Shown here piece after piece: positions 8,082-14,039 of a stretch of DNA of 17,297 nucleotides. The stretch's first letter is position 1. The number at the start of each line of letters is the position of its first letter. The notes beneath the pieces were generated by a model. That model was not told where the DNA came from. It did no database searches and was given only the letters and a program-made list of their open reading frames with translations. The position numbers were made by a program, and so were the translations under genes. This DNA comes from Halovenus sp. (lineage in GTDB: Archaea; Halobacteriota; Halobacteria; Halobacteriales; Haloarculaceae). The stretch lies in the NCBI GenBank assembly GCA_028274925.1, contig JAQCNR010000146.1:1-17297 (forward strand), written 5' to 3'.

Positions 8082-9338
8082 ATGCTGGAGACAACCCGCA
8101 CCTACGTCGCACGCATCACGAACCACCAACAGGTTCGTGACGACTTCGATATGTGCGGGTTTTCGGCATCGAAACTGTGGAACGTCGGTCGCTACTACAT
8201 CCAAGAACGGTGGGACGAAGACGGCGAGATACCCAGCGAAGCCGAACTGAAATCGGAATTGAAAGAACACAAACGCTACGGTGACCTTCATTCTCAGTCA
8301 AGTCAGCGAGTTCTAGAAGAACTTGCTGAGGCGTTCACGGGCTGGTACAACTCTGACGACGGCAACAACCCTCCGGGCTACCGGAAACGTGGCGACGACC
8401 ACCCACGCTCCACTGTAACGTGGAAGAAACGCGGTATCAAACACGACGACAAGCACGGTCAACTCCGCCTTTCCAAAGGTTTCAACCTGAAAGAAGGCCG
8501 GTCAGACTTCATCCTCGCAGAGTACGAAACGCGCCCTGACGTAGAGGTTAAAAACATCCAGCAGGCGCGTGCCGTCTGGAACGGCGACAGATGGGAATTA
8601 CACCTCGTCTGCAAGAAAGAAATACCGGTCGAAGACGCACCCGGTGACAAGACGGCGGGTATCGACCTCGGTATCAGTAACTACCTCGCTATCGACTACG
8701 AAGACGGGGTGAGTGAACTGTATCCGGGGAACGTGCTGAAAGAGGACAAGCACTACTTTACCCGCGAGGAGTACCAGACCGAAGGCGAGAACGGCCCGTC
8801 GAAGCGAGCGTGGAAGGCTCGGCAGAAACTCTCCCAGCGTAAAGACCACTTTCTCCATACCCTCAGCAAGCACATCGTTGAGCGGTGTATCGAAGAAAAA
8901 GTGGGGAAGGTAGCCGTAGGCGACCTCAGCAACATCCGCGAAGACGAGAGCGGTGAATCTCGGAACTGGGGTGTGTCGGGGAACAAGAAACTCCACGGCT
9001 GGGAGTTTGACCGATTCGCTAGCCTGCTCGAATACAAGGCTGAGGAACACGGTATCCTTGTTGACCGCGTGGACGAGGGGAATACGAGCAAGACGTGTTC
9101 GTGTTGCGGGCAGATTCGTGACAGCAACCGCGTGGAACGCGGTCTGTACGTCTGTCAGTCGTGTGAAACGGCAATGAACGCGGACGTGAATGGTGCGGTG
9201 AACATCCGTCGAAAGATAACTCAGAGTCCCCCGACGGGGGATATGAGTAACGGCTGGTTGGCACAGCCCGGAGTTTTCCTGTTCGACTGCGAGAGCGGAC
9301 GGTTCACACCGAGAGAACGGGGAGACTGTAAACCCTAA
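8082..9338 (+). CDS. tnpB: TnpB, RNA-guided RuvC-like nuclease of an IS605-family element
   Basis: The 418-residue protein has an N-terminal wedge/REC-like region, then RuvC-I with Asp195 (GIDLGISN), RuvC-II at VAVGDLSN (277-284), a zinc ribbon C339-x2-C342 ... C358-x2-C361, and RuvC-III with Asp368 (NADVNGAVNI). The canonical RuvC-II glutamate (as in the IEDL motif of ISDra2 TnpB) is glycine here (Gly280). Glu332, just before TSKTC, is a candidate replacement as in rearranged-site TnpB/Fanzor relatives. TnpB proteins cut DNA guided by an omegaRNA made from the element's right end and help retain the transposon. The roughly 40-residue tail after RuvC-III overlaps the likely omegaRNA. Codon use is less GC3-biased and the protein is more basic than its neighbours, as expected for a mobile gene. 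Confidence 0.92.
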   Translation: MLETTRTYVARITNHQQVRDDFDMCGFSASKLWNVGRYYIQERWDEDGEIPSEAELKSELKEHKRYGDLHSQSSQRVLEELAEAFTGWYNSDDGNNPPGYRKRGDDHPRSTVTWKKRGIKHDDKHGQLRLSKGFNLKEGRSDFILAEYETRPDVEVKNIQQARAVWNGDRWELHLVCKKEIPVEDAPGDKTAGIDLGISNYLAIDYEDGVSELYPGNVLKEDKHYFTREEYQTEGENGPSKRAWKARQKLSQRKDHFLHTLSKHIVERCIEEKVGKVAVGDLSNIREDESGESRNWGVSGNKKLHGWEFDRFASLLEYKAEEHGILVDRVDEGNTSKTCSCCGQIRDSNRVERGLYVCQSCETAMNADVNGAVNIRRKITQSPPTGDMSNGWLAQPGVFLFDCESGRFTPRERGDCKP

Positions 9339-9387
9339 TATCCCAACGCTCGGGATTCCCGCGTCTTCAGGCGCGGGAGGATGTCAA
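9222..9387 (+). ncRNA. probable omegaRNA (sotRNA) zone at the tnpB 3' end
   Basis: In IS605-type elements the guide RNA scaffold overlaps the end of tnpB and runs to the right end. Here the zone includes a perfect 6-bp hairpin TCCCCC-GAC-GGGGGA (9227-9241) inside the coding region and the terminal hairpin 9358-9377, ending at GTCAA (9383-9387). The guide would start at about base 9388, in the flanking gene. Similar sense-overlapping RNAs are known from haloarchaeal IS1341-type genes. The 5' end is a guess. Confidence 0.55.
9358..9377 (+). repeat. IS right-end hairpin
   Basis: The CCCGCG/CGCGGG stem has an 8-base loop TCTTCAGG and ends 10 bases before the presumed right boundary. The stem is the same as in the left-end hairpin at 7950-7969. 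It would be both the transposase recognition structure in DNA and the 3'-terminal hairpin of the omegaRNA scaffold before the guide. Confidence 0.75.
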
Positions 9388-9596
9388 TCTTCTGGGTGTT
9401 CGGCACCGAACGATTCCGGCAGGAATGGACTCAGGAGTGCTCCCGTCGAGAGATAGCCGAAGTACAGCAGTGGTGCGCCGACGAACAGCGCGCCGAACAG
9501 CACGAGCAGGCCTTCGACTGGGCCCTGCATGGCGACCTCGGCGAACTTCCCGGGCATCTCGATGAGACTCTCGACGAACCGTGATGGAATGCTCAT
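9384..9596 (-). CDS. small haloarchaeal membrane protein, 3' end modified by the IS
   Basis: The 70-residue product begins MSIPSRFVESLIEMPGKFAE, an amphipathic segment, followed by a hydrophobic stretch (about residues 29-55, GLLVLFGALFVGAP...STGALL) that can form one or two membrane passes, and a short polar tail ending EHPED. The TGA stop (9384-9386) lies in the GTCAA right end of the IS element. The native stop has therefore probably been lost and replaced, with the C-terminus cut or altered by a few residues. The length and composition look like a conserved small membrane protein, but I do not recognise a function. The start is the ATG at 9596. Confidence 0.65.
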   Translation of the reverse strand: MSIPSRFVESLIEMPGKFAEVAMQGPVEGLLVLFGALFVGAPLLYFGYLSTGALLSPFLPESFGAEHPED

Positions 9597-9688
9597 ACTC
9601 GTGTGTTAGCCGGGGTGTACTTGTGTGTGTCCCTCTCTGATTGTTCTGGGGTTGGATGGATATAGTTTGATGATTGTAGGATTCAGAG

Positions 9689-10139
9689 AACCAGAAAGCC
9701 CCCTCGCGCTCACCCGGTTGCGACTCACTGCGGTCCTCGGACTTCGTCCTGCGGTCATTGCTCACGGCTTCGCCGTTCGCACATGCCGAGACGCGGAGCG
9801 TCTCGCGCCTTGCGTCGTCTCACCGGACTGAGCGCTCGGCCCCTTTCAGTCCCGCCCACGGTGGCCTGTGACACAAGCAACAGGGTGGGACTGAAAGGGG
9901 CGTTCACGGCGCTCCACGCCGTGAGCTCGGGAGAGCTTTGCTCTCCCGGTGAGGTTCTCGACGAAGGCGGGCGTCCGCGGCTCCGCCGCGGGCTCGGGAG
10001 ACGGAGTCTCCCGGCGCAGTAAGCACGCGAAGCGCGCGTGGTTCGAGAGAGCGAAGCTCTCTCGTCATCACGAAAGACGCAGAGCGTCTTTCGGTCGACA
10101 GCAAGCCCCCCGAGTCGAGAACCTCGGGGCTTTCTGGTT
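9689..10139. repeat. 451-bp MITE-like, hairpin-rich non-coding element
   Basis: AACCAGAAAGCCCC (9689-9702) recurs as its exact inverse at 10126-10139, bounding 451 bp with no convincing gene. Inside are perfect hairpins at 9739-9749, 9764-9776, 9787-9805, 9904-9924, 9928-9948, 9975-9991, 9995-10013, 10024-10040, 10044-10064, 10071-10093 and 10108-10129, plus a 19-bp stem (one G-T pair) formed by 9839-9857 and 9883-9901. GAGGTTCTCGAC (9951-9962) also recurs inverted at 10114-10125. Most short hairpins have three-base loops. The whole looks like a non-autonomous transposable or REP-like element, or a structured RNA. No target duplication is visible. It fills nearly all of the 629-bp gap between the genes at 9596 and 10226; nothing else is seen there. 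Confidence 0.7.
9839..9901. repeat. long imperfect palindrome inside the hairpin-rich element
   Basis: GCCCCTTTCAGTCCC (9839-9853) and GGGACTGAAAGGGGC (9887-9901) are a perfect 15-bp inverted pair. The stem extends inward by one G-T and three G-C pairs, leaving a 25-base loop (9858-9882). It is the longest stem in the element and differs from the other hairpins, which have three- to five-base loops. Confidence 0.75.
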
Positions 10140-10225
10140 GTTCGCGGCCACTCCTGCACACTGTCGTGAAAAAATCACTCCTCAGGACCAATAGGCTGAG
10201 ATAGCTGGGGTTGTTGACAAAGAAT

Positions 10226-10456
10226 ATGTCCGACCGCTCGCTCGATGACTTCGCTGCTGATTCCGAGGAGACAGCCACCGAAGATTCCGACGAAACAGCC
10301 GAGGCGGACGAACCTGACGAGCCACCCGTCGACCCTGCCGTGGCGACTTCGACGTTCCACACTGACGGTGCTGCCTGCGAGTCCTGCGGTGACTCCGTTT
10401 CTCGGCGCTGGCTCGACGACGGCGCATACGTCTGTCTGGAGTGCAAGGCGTGGTAG
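10226..10456 (+). CDS. small acidic zinc-ribbon protein
   Basis: The 76-residue product starts MSDRSLDDFAADSEE from the ATG at 10226; a TTG five codons upstream is less likely. Residues 1-45 are strongly acidic and low-complexity, probably disordered. The C-terminal third carries CESC and CLEC about 20 residues apart, a four-cysteine zinc ribbon, and ends KAW. Proteins of this shape are common and uncharacterised in haloarchaea; nucleic-acid or protein binding is only a general possibility. The gene ends 38 bp before the macro-domain gene, which has its own TATA box. Its left flank is the hairpin-rich element, 86 bp away. Confidence 0.75.
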   Translation: MSDRSLDDFAADSEETATEDSDETAEADEPDEPPVDPAVATSTFHTDGAACESCGDSVSRRWLDDGAYVCLECKAW

Positions 10457-10465
10457 CCGCGAACG

Positions 10466-10473
10466 TTTTTATT
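10466..10473 (+). promoter_or_regulatory. TATA-like box of the macro-domain gene
   Basis: TTTTTATT lies 22-29 bases before the ATG at 10495, in the 38-bp gap after the zinc-ribbon gene. Spacing and composition fit a leaderless haloarchaeal promoter. No Shine-Dalgarno sequence is seen. Confidence 0.55.
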
Positions 10474-10494
10474 GTGGCGTGACACGTCTCACAC

Positions 10495-11013
10495 ATGAAC
10501 TTCGAGGTGGTTCAGGGCGACATCGCACAGCAATCAGCGGACGTGCTGGTCAACGCCGCGGGGACGAGTCTACAGATGGGCTCCGGTGTTGCCGGCGCAC
10601 TCCGCCGCGCTGCCGGCCAGGAAATCAACGACGAGGCAGTCTCGAAGGGACCGGTCGACCTCGGCGCAGTCGCCGTCACCGACGCCTACGACCTCGACGC
10701 CGAACACGTTATCCACGCGGCGGCAATGCCACACTACGGCGACGGCAAGGCGACTGCCGACAGCATCGCCGACGCGACCCGGAACGCGCTGCAGCGCGCG
10801 GAGGAACTCGGTGCTGAATCGCTCGTCATCCCGGCGCTTGGCTGTGGTGTCGCGGGATTTTCGCTCGAGGAAGGCGCGCGTATCATCGCCGAAATCATCA
10901 ACAGCTACGACCCCGACACGCTCACCGACGTTCGATTCATTGCCTACTCCGACGACGAGTACGAGACCATCCATGAGGTGGCCGACAGTGTCCGAAAGGG
11001 CGTCGACTCCTGA
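10495..11013 (+). CDS. macro-domain (ADP-ribose-binding) protein
   Basis: The 172-residue product is a stand-alone macro domain. It begins FEVVQGDI (residues 3-10), followed by the ADP-ribose-binding VNAAGTSLQMGSGVAGAL (19-36), VIHAAAMPHYGDG (72-84) and the second loop IPALGCGVAGFS (112-123). The first motif has Ala-Gly-Thr where many members have Ala-Asn. Such domains bind ADP-ribose and can remove ADP-ribose from proteins or nucleic acids, or hydrolyse ADP-ribose-1''-phosphate. Which applies here cannot be read from sequence. No toxin-like ADP-ribosyltransferase partner is visible next to it, so a toxin-antitoxin role is not supported. Confidence 0.88.
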   Translation: MNFEVVQGDIAQQSADVLVNAAGTSLQMGSGVAGALRRAAGQEINDEAVSKGPVDLGAVAVTDAYDLDAEHVIHAAAMPHYGDGKATADSIADATRNALQRAEELGAESLVIPALGCGVAGFSLEEGARIIAEIINSYDPDTLTDVRFIAYSDDEYETIHEVADSVRKGVDS

Positions 11014-11081
11014 CGCGCTGTCGTGGTGGGCGCTGGCACACCGACGCAACGACTTTCACCCGGCCGTTACAGCACTGCGGT

Positions 11082-12140
11082 ATGGATTTCGTCACGCCGC
11101 CGCCGCTGGAACCGGGAGATAACGTTGCGGTACTCGCCCCCTCCGGCGGCGGCGCTCGCGAAGCACCCCACGTCTTCGGGTTGGGGCTCCGGCGACTCCG
11201 TGAGGTGTTCGGCCTGGAGCCGGTGGTCTATCCAACTGCTCGCCAGGGCGACGAGTTCCTGTCGGTAAACCCGCGCGCTCGTACCGCAGACATCCATGCC
11301 GCCGTCCGCAACTCCGAAATTCGCGGTATCATCGCGGCCATCGGCGGCGACGACCAACTCCGGGTGCTTCGGTATCTCGATACCGACCTGTTCCGGGAGC
11401 AGCCAACCCGGTTCTACGGCGCGAGCGACAACACGAACCTCGGCCTCGCGCTCTGGAACGCGGGCGTCGTCTCGTACAACGGCGCGCAACTGATGACCGA
11501 CCTCGCGGTGCCGGGTGAACTGCCGGTGTACACCGAACGCTACTGCCGGCGTGCGTTCTTCCAGGAGTCACTCGGCGTTCTCGAACCTGCGCCAGAGTGG
11601 AGTGACGAGCCCTCGACGTGGTGGTCTAATCCCGAGGAACTGGCGACGCCGCCGGCGTACGAACATAACCCTGGCCGGGAGTGGACTGGGGGCACCGGTA
11701 CTGTATCGGGGCGACTGTGGGGCGGCACGCAGTCCATCCTCGGGTGGCAACTCGGCGCTGACAGGTATCTCCCGGCTCCGGCGCGACTCGACGGCGCGAT
11801 TCTCTGCGTCGAACCCTCCGAACTAATTCCGAGCACGAGCGAGGTCGGTGGGACGCTCATGTCCCTCGGCGAGCGGGGTCTGCTCGAACGGTTCGACGGC
11901 GTTCTCGTCGGTCGCGCGCCGACCCGGAGCTTCCGAACAGAACCATCTCAAGAGCAACGCGAGGCCTACCGCCGGGCACTCCGCGAGCGTGTCGCCGACG
12001 AGATTCGGCGGTACAACCCCGACGCGCCGGTGGTCTTCGGCGTCGACTGGGGCCACACGATGCCGACCGCGCCGCTCCCGCTGGGCGAGATTGTCGAACT
12101 CGACCCCGCGAGCGAGACGATTCGTGTCGGCAGAAACTGA
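11082..12140 (+). CDS. S66-family peptidase (LD-carboxypeptidase/MccF-like)
   Basis: The 352-residue product begins PLEPGDNVAVLAPSGG, the S66 N-terminal strand and loop. The IIAAIGGDDQLRVL segment (83-96) and nucleophile elbow FYGASDNTNL place the catalytic Ser at 115. Glu244 (CVEPSE) and His325 (DWGHTMPTAPLPLG) would complete the Ser-Glu-His triad. Bacterial LD-carboxypeptidases trim murein peptides, and MccF cleaves processed microcin C7 and related aminoacyl-nucleotides. Haloarchaea have no murein, so an MccF-like detoxifying or peptide-recycling role is more plausible (inference). The large GRLWGGTQSILGWQLG insert region (210-225) is also usual for the MccF branch. The 68-bp gap upstream has no strong TATA box. 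Start chosen at ATG 11082. Confidence 0.85.
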   Translation: MDFVTPPPLEPGDNVAVLAPSGGGAREAPHVFGLGLRRLREVFGLEPVVYPTARQGDEFLSVNPRARTADIHAAVRNSEIRGIIAAIGGDDQLRVLRYLDTDLFREQPTRFYGASDNTNLGLALWNAGVVSYNGAQLMTDLAVPGELPVYTERYCRRAFFQESLGVLEPAPEWSDEPSTWWSNPEELATPPAYEHNPGREWTGGTGTVSGRLWGGTQSILGWQLGADRYLPAPARLDGAILCVEPSELIPSTSEVGGTLMSLGERGLLERFDGVLVGRAPTRSFRTEPSQEQREAYRRALRERVADEIRRYNPDAPVVFGVDWGHTMPTAPLPLGEIVELDPASETIRVGRN

Positions 12141-12144
12141 TGAG

Positions 12145-12151
12145 TTATATT
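12145..12151 (+). promoter_or_regulatory. TATA-like box of the 47-residue zinc-ribbon gene
   Basis: TTATATT lies 25-31 bases before the GTG start at 12176, directly after the S66 peptidase stop. Together with the absence of a ribosome binding site, it points to a leaderless transcript from its own promoter and supports GTG 12176 as the true start. Confidence 0.55.
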
Positions 12152-12175
12152 GTTCGCACAGCGTAGTATTGGCCT

Positions 12176-12319
12176 GTGCAAGTCGAATTCGAGTGTGTCG
12201 TCTGTGGTGAGACGGCAACCGCACGTGTCGACGACGAAGACGTGCCAGCGGACGACCCGGTCAAAACACTGCGCGACTGCTCGAACTGCGGCATCGAGAC
12301 AATCTGGCTGGGCAGGTAA
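12176..12319 (+). CDS. 47-residue zinc-ribbon protein (GTG start)
   Basis: The frame starts with GTG at 12176 and reads MQVEFECVVCGETATARV... to a TAA at 12317. Two cysteine pairs, CVVC (7-10) and CSNC (35-38), form a four-cysteine zinc ribbon with an acidic linker between them (DDEDVPADDP). Codon use has the GC-rich third position of neighbouring genes, and a TATA box sits at the leaderless distance. The gene is too short for usual ORF cut-offs. The function is unknown; small zinc-finger proteins of this kind are common in haloarchaea. Its stop abuts the stop of the opposing aldo/keto reductase gene. Confidence 0.75.
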   Translation: MQVEFECVVCGETATARVDDEDVPADDPVKTLRDCSNCGIETIWLGR

Positions 12320-13294
12320 TTACTCGTGGCCGCTCACCGACACCGGTTCGTAGGGGTCTTCGAGCCACTCGATGTCGCTGTCAGAGAGCGAGATGTCGAG
12401 CGCCTCGACGGCTTCCTCCAGATGCTCGATGCTCGTCGTCCCAACAATCGGCGCGTCAACGACATCCTTGTGCAGCACCCACGACAGCGCAATCTGTGCC
12501 ATCGAGACATCCTTCTCGTCGGCTAACTCCTGGACGCGCTCGTTGATCTCCTGACCGTTGCCCTCGAAGTAGGGATGTTCTTTCGCGTACTGGTCGGATT
12601 GGCCGCGCGTCGTCGCGTCGAACTCCTCGTGTGGCCGGGCGAGATACCCCCGCGCCAGCGGACTCCACGGAATGACCCCGAGGTTGTTCTTGTCACAGTA
12701 GGGTAACATCTCGCGTTCCTCCTCGCGGTACAGCAGACTGTAGTGGTTCTGCATCGTCTGGAACCGGTCCAGCCCCTGCCGTTCGGCGGTGTGTTGGGCC
12801 TCGGCGAGTTGGTGGGTCCACATCGAACTCGTGCCGAGATAGCGCACCTTCTCGCGGCGCACCGCGTCGTCCAGTGCCCGCATCGTCACGTCGACTGGTG
12901 TGTCGTAATCCCAGCGGTGGGTCTGGTAGAGGTCGATGGTGTCCATCCCCAGTCGCTCGCGGCTGGCGTCGAGTTCCTGCTCGATTGCCTTCCGCGAGAG
13001 GCCCCCAGAGTTTGGGTCCTCGTCGTCCATCTGGAAGAAGCCCTTCGTCGCGACGACCATCTCGTCACGTCTGCCTTCGAGGGCATTGCCGAGAATGCGC
13101 TCTGACTCACCGACTGAGTACATGTTCGCGGTATCGAAGAAGTTGATACCGAGGTCGATGGCGCGGTCGATAATGGGGTGGCTCTCCTCCGCTTCGAGCA
13201 CCCACTCGCGCCACTCTGGGTCGCCGAAACTCATACAACCCAGACAGATACGACTGACTTCCAGTCCCGTATTGCCGAGTGTCGTGTACTCCAT
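12320..13294 (-). CDS. aldo/keto reductase
   Basis: The 324-residue product begins MEYTTLGNTGLEVSRICLG, a typical AKR start, which fixes the ATG at 13294 although the frame is open to 13597. The catalytic tetrad is visible: Asp54 (FFDTANMYS), Tyr59, Lys84 (VVATKGF) and His126 (YQTHRWD). Later segments GVIPWSPLARGYLAR and APIVGTTSIEHLEEA form the NADP(H)-binding side. It belongs with the YajO/PhdC-like group that carries an acidic NSGGLSRKAIEQELDAS segment. It would reduce aldehydes or ketones with NADPH; the substrate is unknown. It is divergent from the YigZ gene (147 bp) and abuts the 47-residue gene at its 3' end. Confidence 0.9.
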   Translation of the reverse strand: MEYTTLGNTGLEVSRICLGCMSFGDPEWREWVLEAEESHPIIDRAIDLGINFFDTANMYSVGESERILGNALEGRRDEMVVATKGFFQMDDEDPNSGGLSRKAIEQELDASRERLGMDTIDLYQTHRWDYDTPVDVTMRALDDAVRREKVRYLGTSSMWTHQLAEAQHTAERQGLDRFQTMQNHYSLLYREEEREMLPYCDKNNLGVIPWSPLARGYLARPHEEFDATTRGQSDQYAKEHPYFEGNGQEINERVQELADEKDVSMAQIALSWVLHKDVVDAPIVGTTSIEHLEEAVEALDISLSDSDIEWLEDPYEPVSVSGHE

Positions 13295-13441
13295 GAGTTG
13301 GCTGTCGACTGCATCGAGTGAAAACCTTCCGGGTGGTTTCCCAGCGTCCGTCGGCCGATGACCGAAATCACCGATCTCGTTCGTGACCTTCGGGCCTGAG
13401 CCGTCGAAACACACAAACAGACACGTAGCGAACGCTCGATT

Positions 13442-14038
13442 GTGACTGAGTCGTACCGGACAGTCGAGGGTCGCGGACAGGCTAGCTTCGAAATTTCCGG
13501 TTCCGAGTTTATCGGCCACATTAGGCCCGTTAAAACTGTTGAAGCGGCCGAAGGGTTTGTTGACGAAATCTCTACTGAGTACGCCGACGCGACCCACAAC
13601 GTCCCCGCATATCGGGTCCGGGCCGAGCCGTTCCGTGAGTACGCAAGCGACGACAACGAACCCAGCGGCAGTGCCGGCAAACCGGCGCTGAACGTCCTCG
13701 AACAGGAGGAGTTAGAGAACGTCGCCGCAGTCGTCACCCGCTACTACGGCGGGACGAACCTCGGCGTCGGCGGGCTTGCGCGGGCGTATTCACGCGGAGT
13801 CAAGGAGGCTATTGACGCTGCGGGTATTGTTGAACAGCGACCACACGACCGATTTTCGATCACTGTCGAGTACGACGATTCTGGTGATGTTCGCGGGATT
13901 CTGGAAAGCGAGTCCGTCGAGTTCGAGGCGGAGTACGAGGCTGACGTTACCTTCGCGGTTCGCGTTCCATCGGTAGACGCCAGTGCGCTGCGTGACCGGA
14001 TCCGGAGCGCGACGAGCGGTCGCGCGACCTTCGACTGA
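13442..14038 (+). CDS. YigZ/IMPACT-family protein
   Basis: The 198-residue product starts with GTG at 13442 (MTESYRTVEG...). It has the UPF0029/IMPACT N-terminal domain: FIGHIRPVKTVEAAEGFVDE (23-42), ATHNVPAYRV (50-59), DDNEPSGSAGKPALNVL (70-86) and RYYGGTNLGVGGLARAYS (100-117). A C-terminal DUF1949-like ferredoxin-fold half follows. Eukaryotic IMPACT regulates the kinase GCN2 through GCN1, and bacterial YigZ is linked to translation or proline-related functions. The archaeal role is unknown. The stop TGA is one base from the stop of the opposing upp gene. No strong TATA is visible in the 147-bp divergent region with the aldo/keto reductase gene. Confidence 0.88.
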   Translation: MTESYRTVEGRGQASFEISGSEFIGHIRPVKTVEAAEGFVDEISTEYADATHNVPAYRVRAEPFREYASDDNEPSGSAGKPALNVLEQEELENVAAVVTRYYGGTNLGVGGLARAYSRGVKEAIDAAGIVEQRPHDRFSITVEYDDSGDVRGILESESVEFEAEYEADVTFAVRVPSVDASALRDRIRSATSGRATFD

Positions 14039-14039
14039 G

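Larger units (their letters stand above)
7936..9387 (+). mobile_element. IS605/IS1341-type element carrying tnpB only
   Basis: The element contains a TnpB gene with no TnpA, bounded by two near-identical hairpins. The left is CCCGCG-ACTTTAAG-CGCGGG (7950-7969); the right is CCCGCG-TCTTCAGG-CGCGGG (9358-9377). Subterminal hairpins of this kind are what the HUH transposase TnpA recognises in IS200/IS605 elements. The right end is placed at GTCAA (9383-9387) by analogy with ISDra2-like ends. The left boundary is uncertain by about 15 bases. No target-site duplication is expected for this family. Without tnpA the copy is non-autonomous and would need a transposase acting in trans. Confidence 0.85.

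Noticed and set aside
9839..9901. Possible CRISPR repeat (GTGGGACTGAAAGG resembles the 3' part of haloarchaeal repeats)
   Set aside because: There are only two copies, in inverted orientation, with no direct repeats, regular spacers or cas genes.
9755..10485. Open frames of 134 and 193 codons on the minus strand and 79 codons on the plus strand across the hairpin region
   Set aside because: The sequence is dominated by perfect inverted repeats, the translations are low-complexity Arg/Ser-rich, and no domain is recognisable. One of them also runs antisense through the zinc-ribbon gene.
10495..11013. Macro domain as antitoxin of a DarTG-like pair
   Set aside because: No adjacent DarT-like ADP-ribosyltransferase is present. 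The neighbours are a zinc ribbon and an S66 peptidase.
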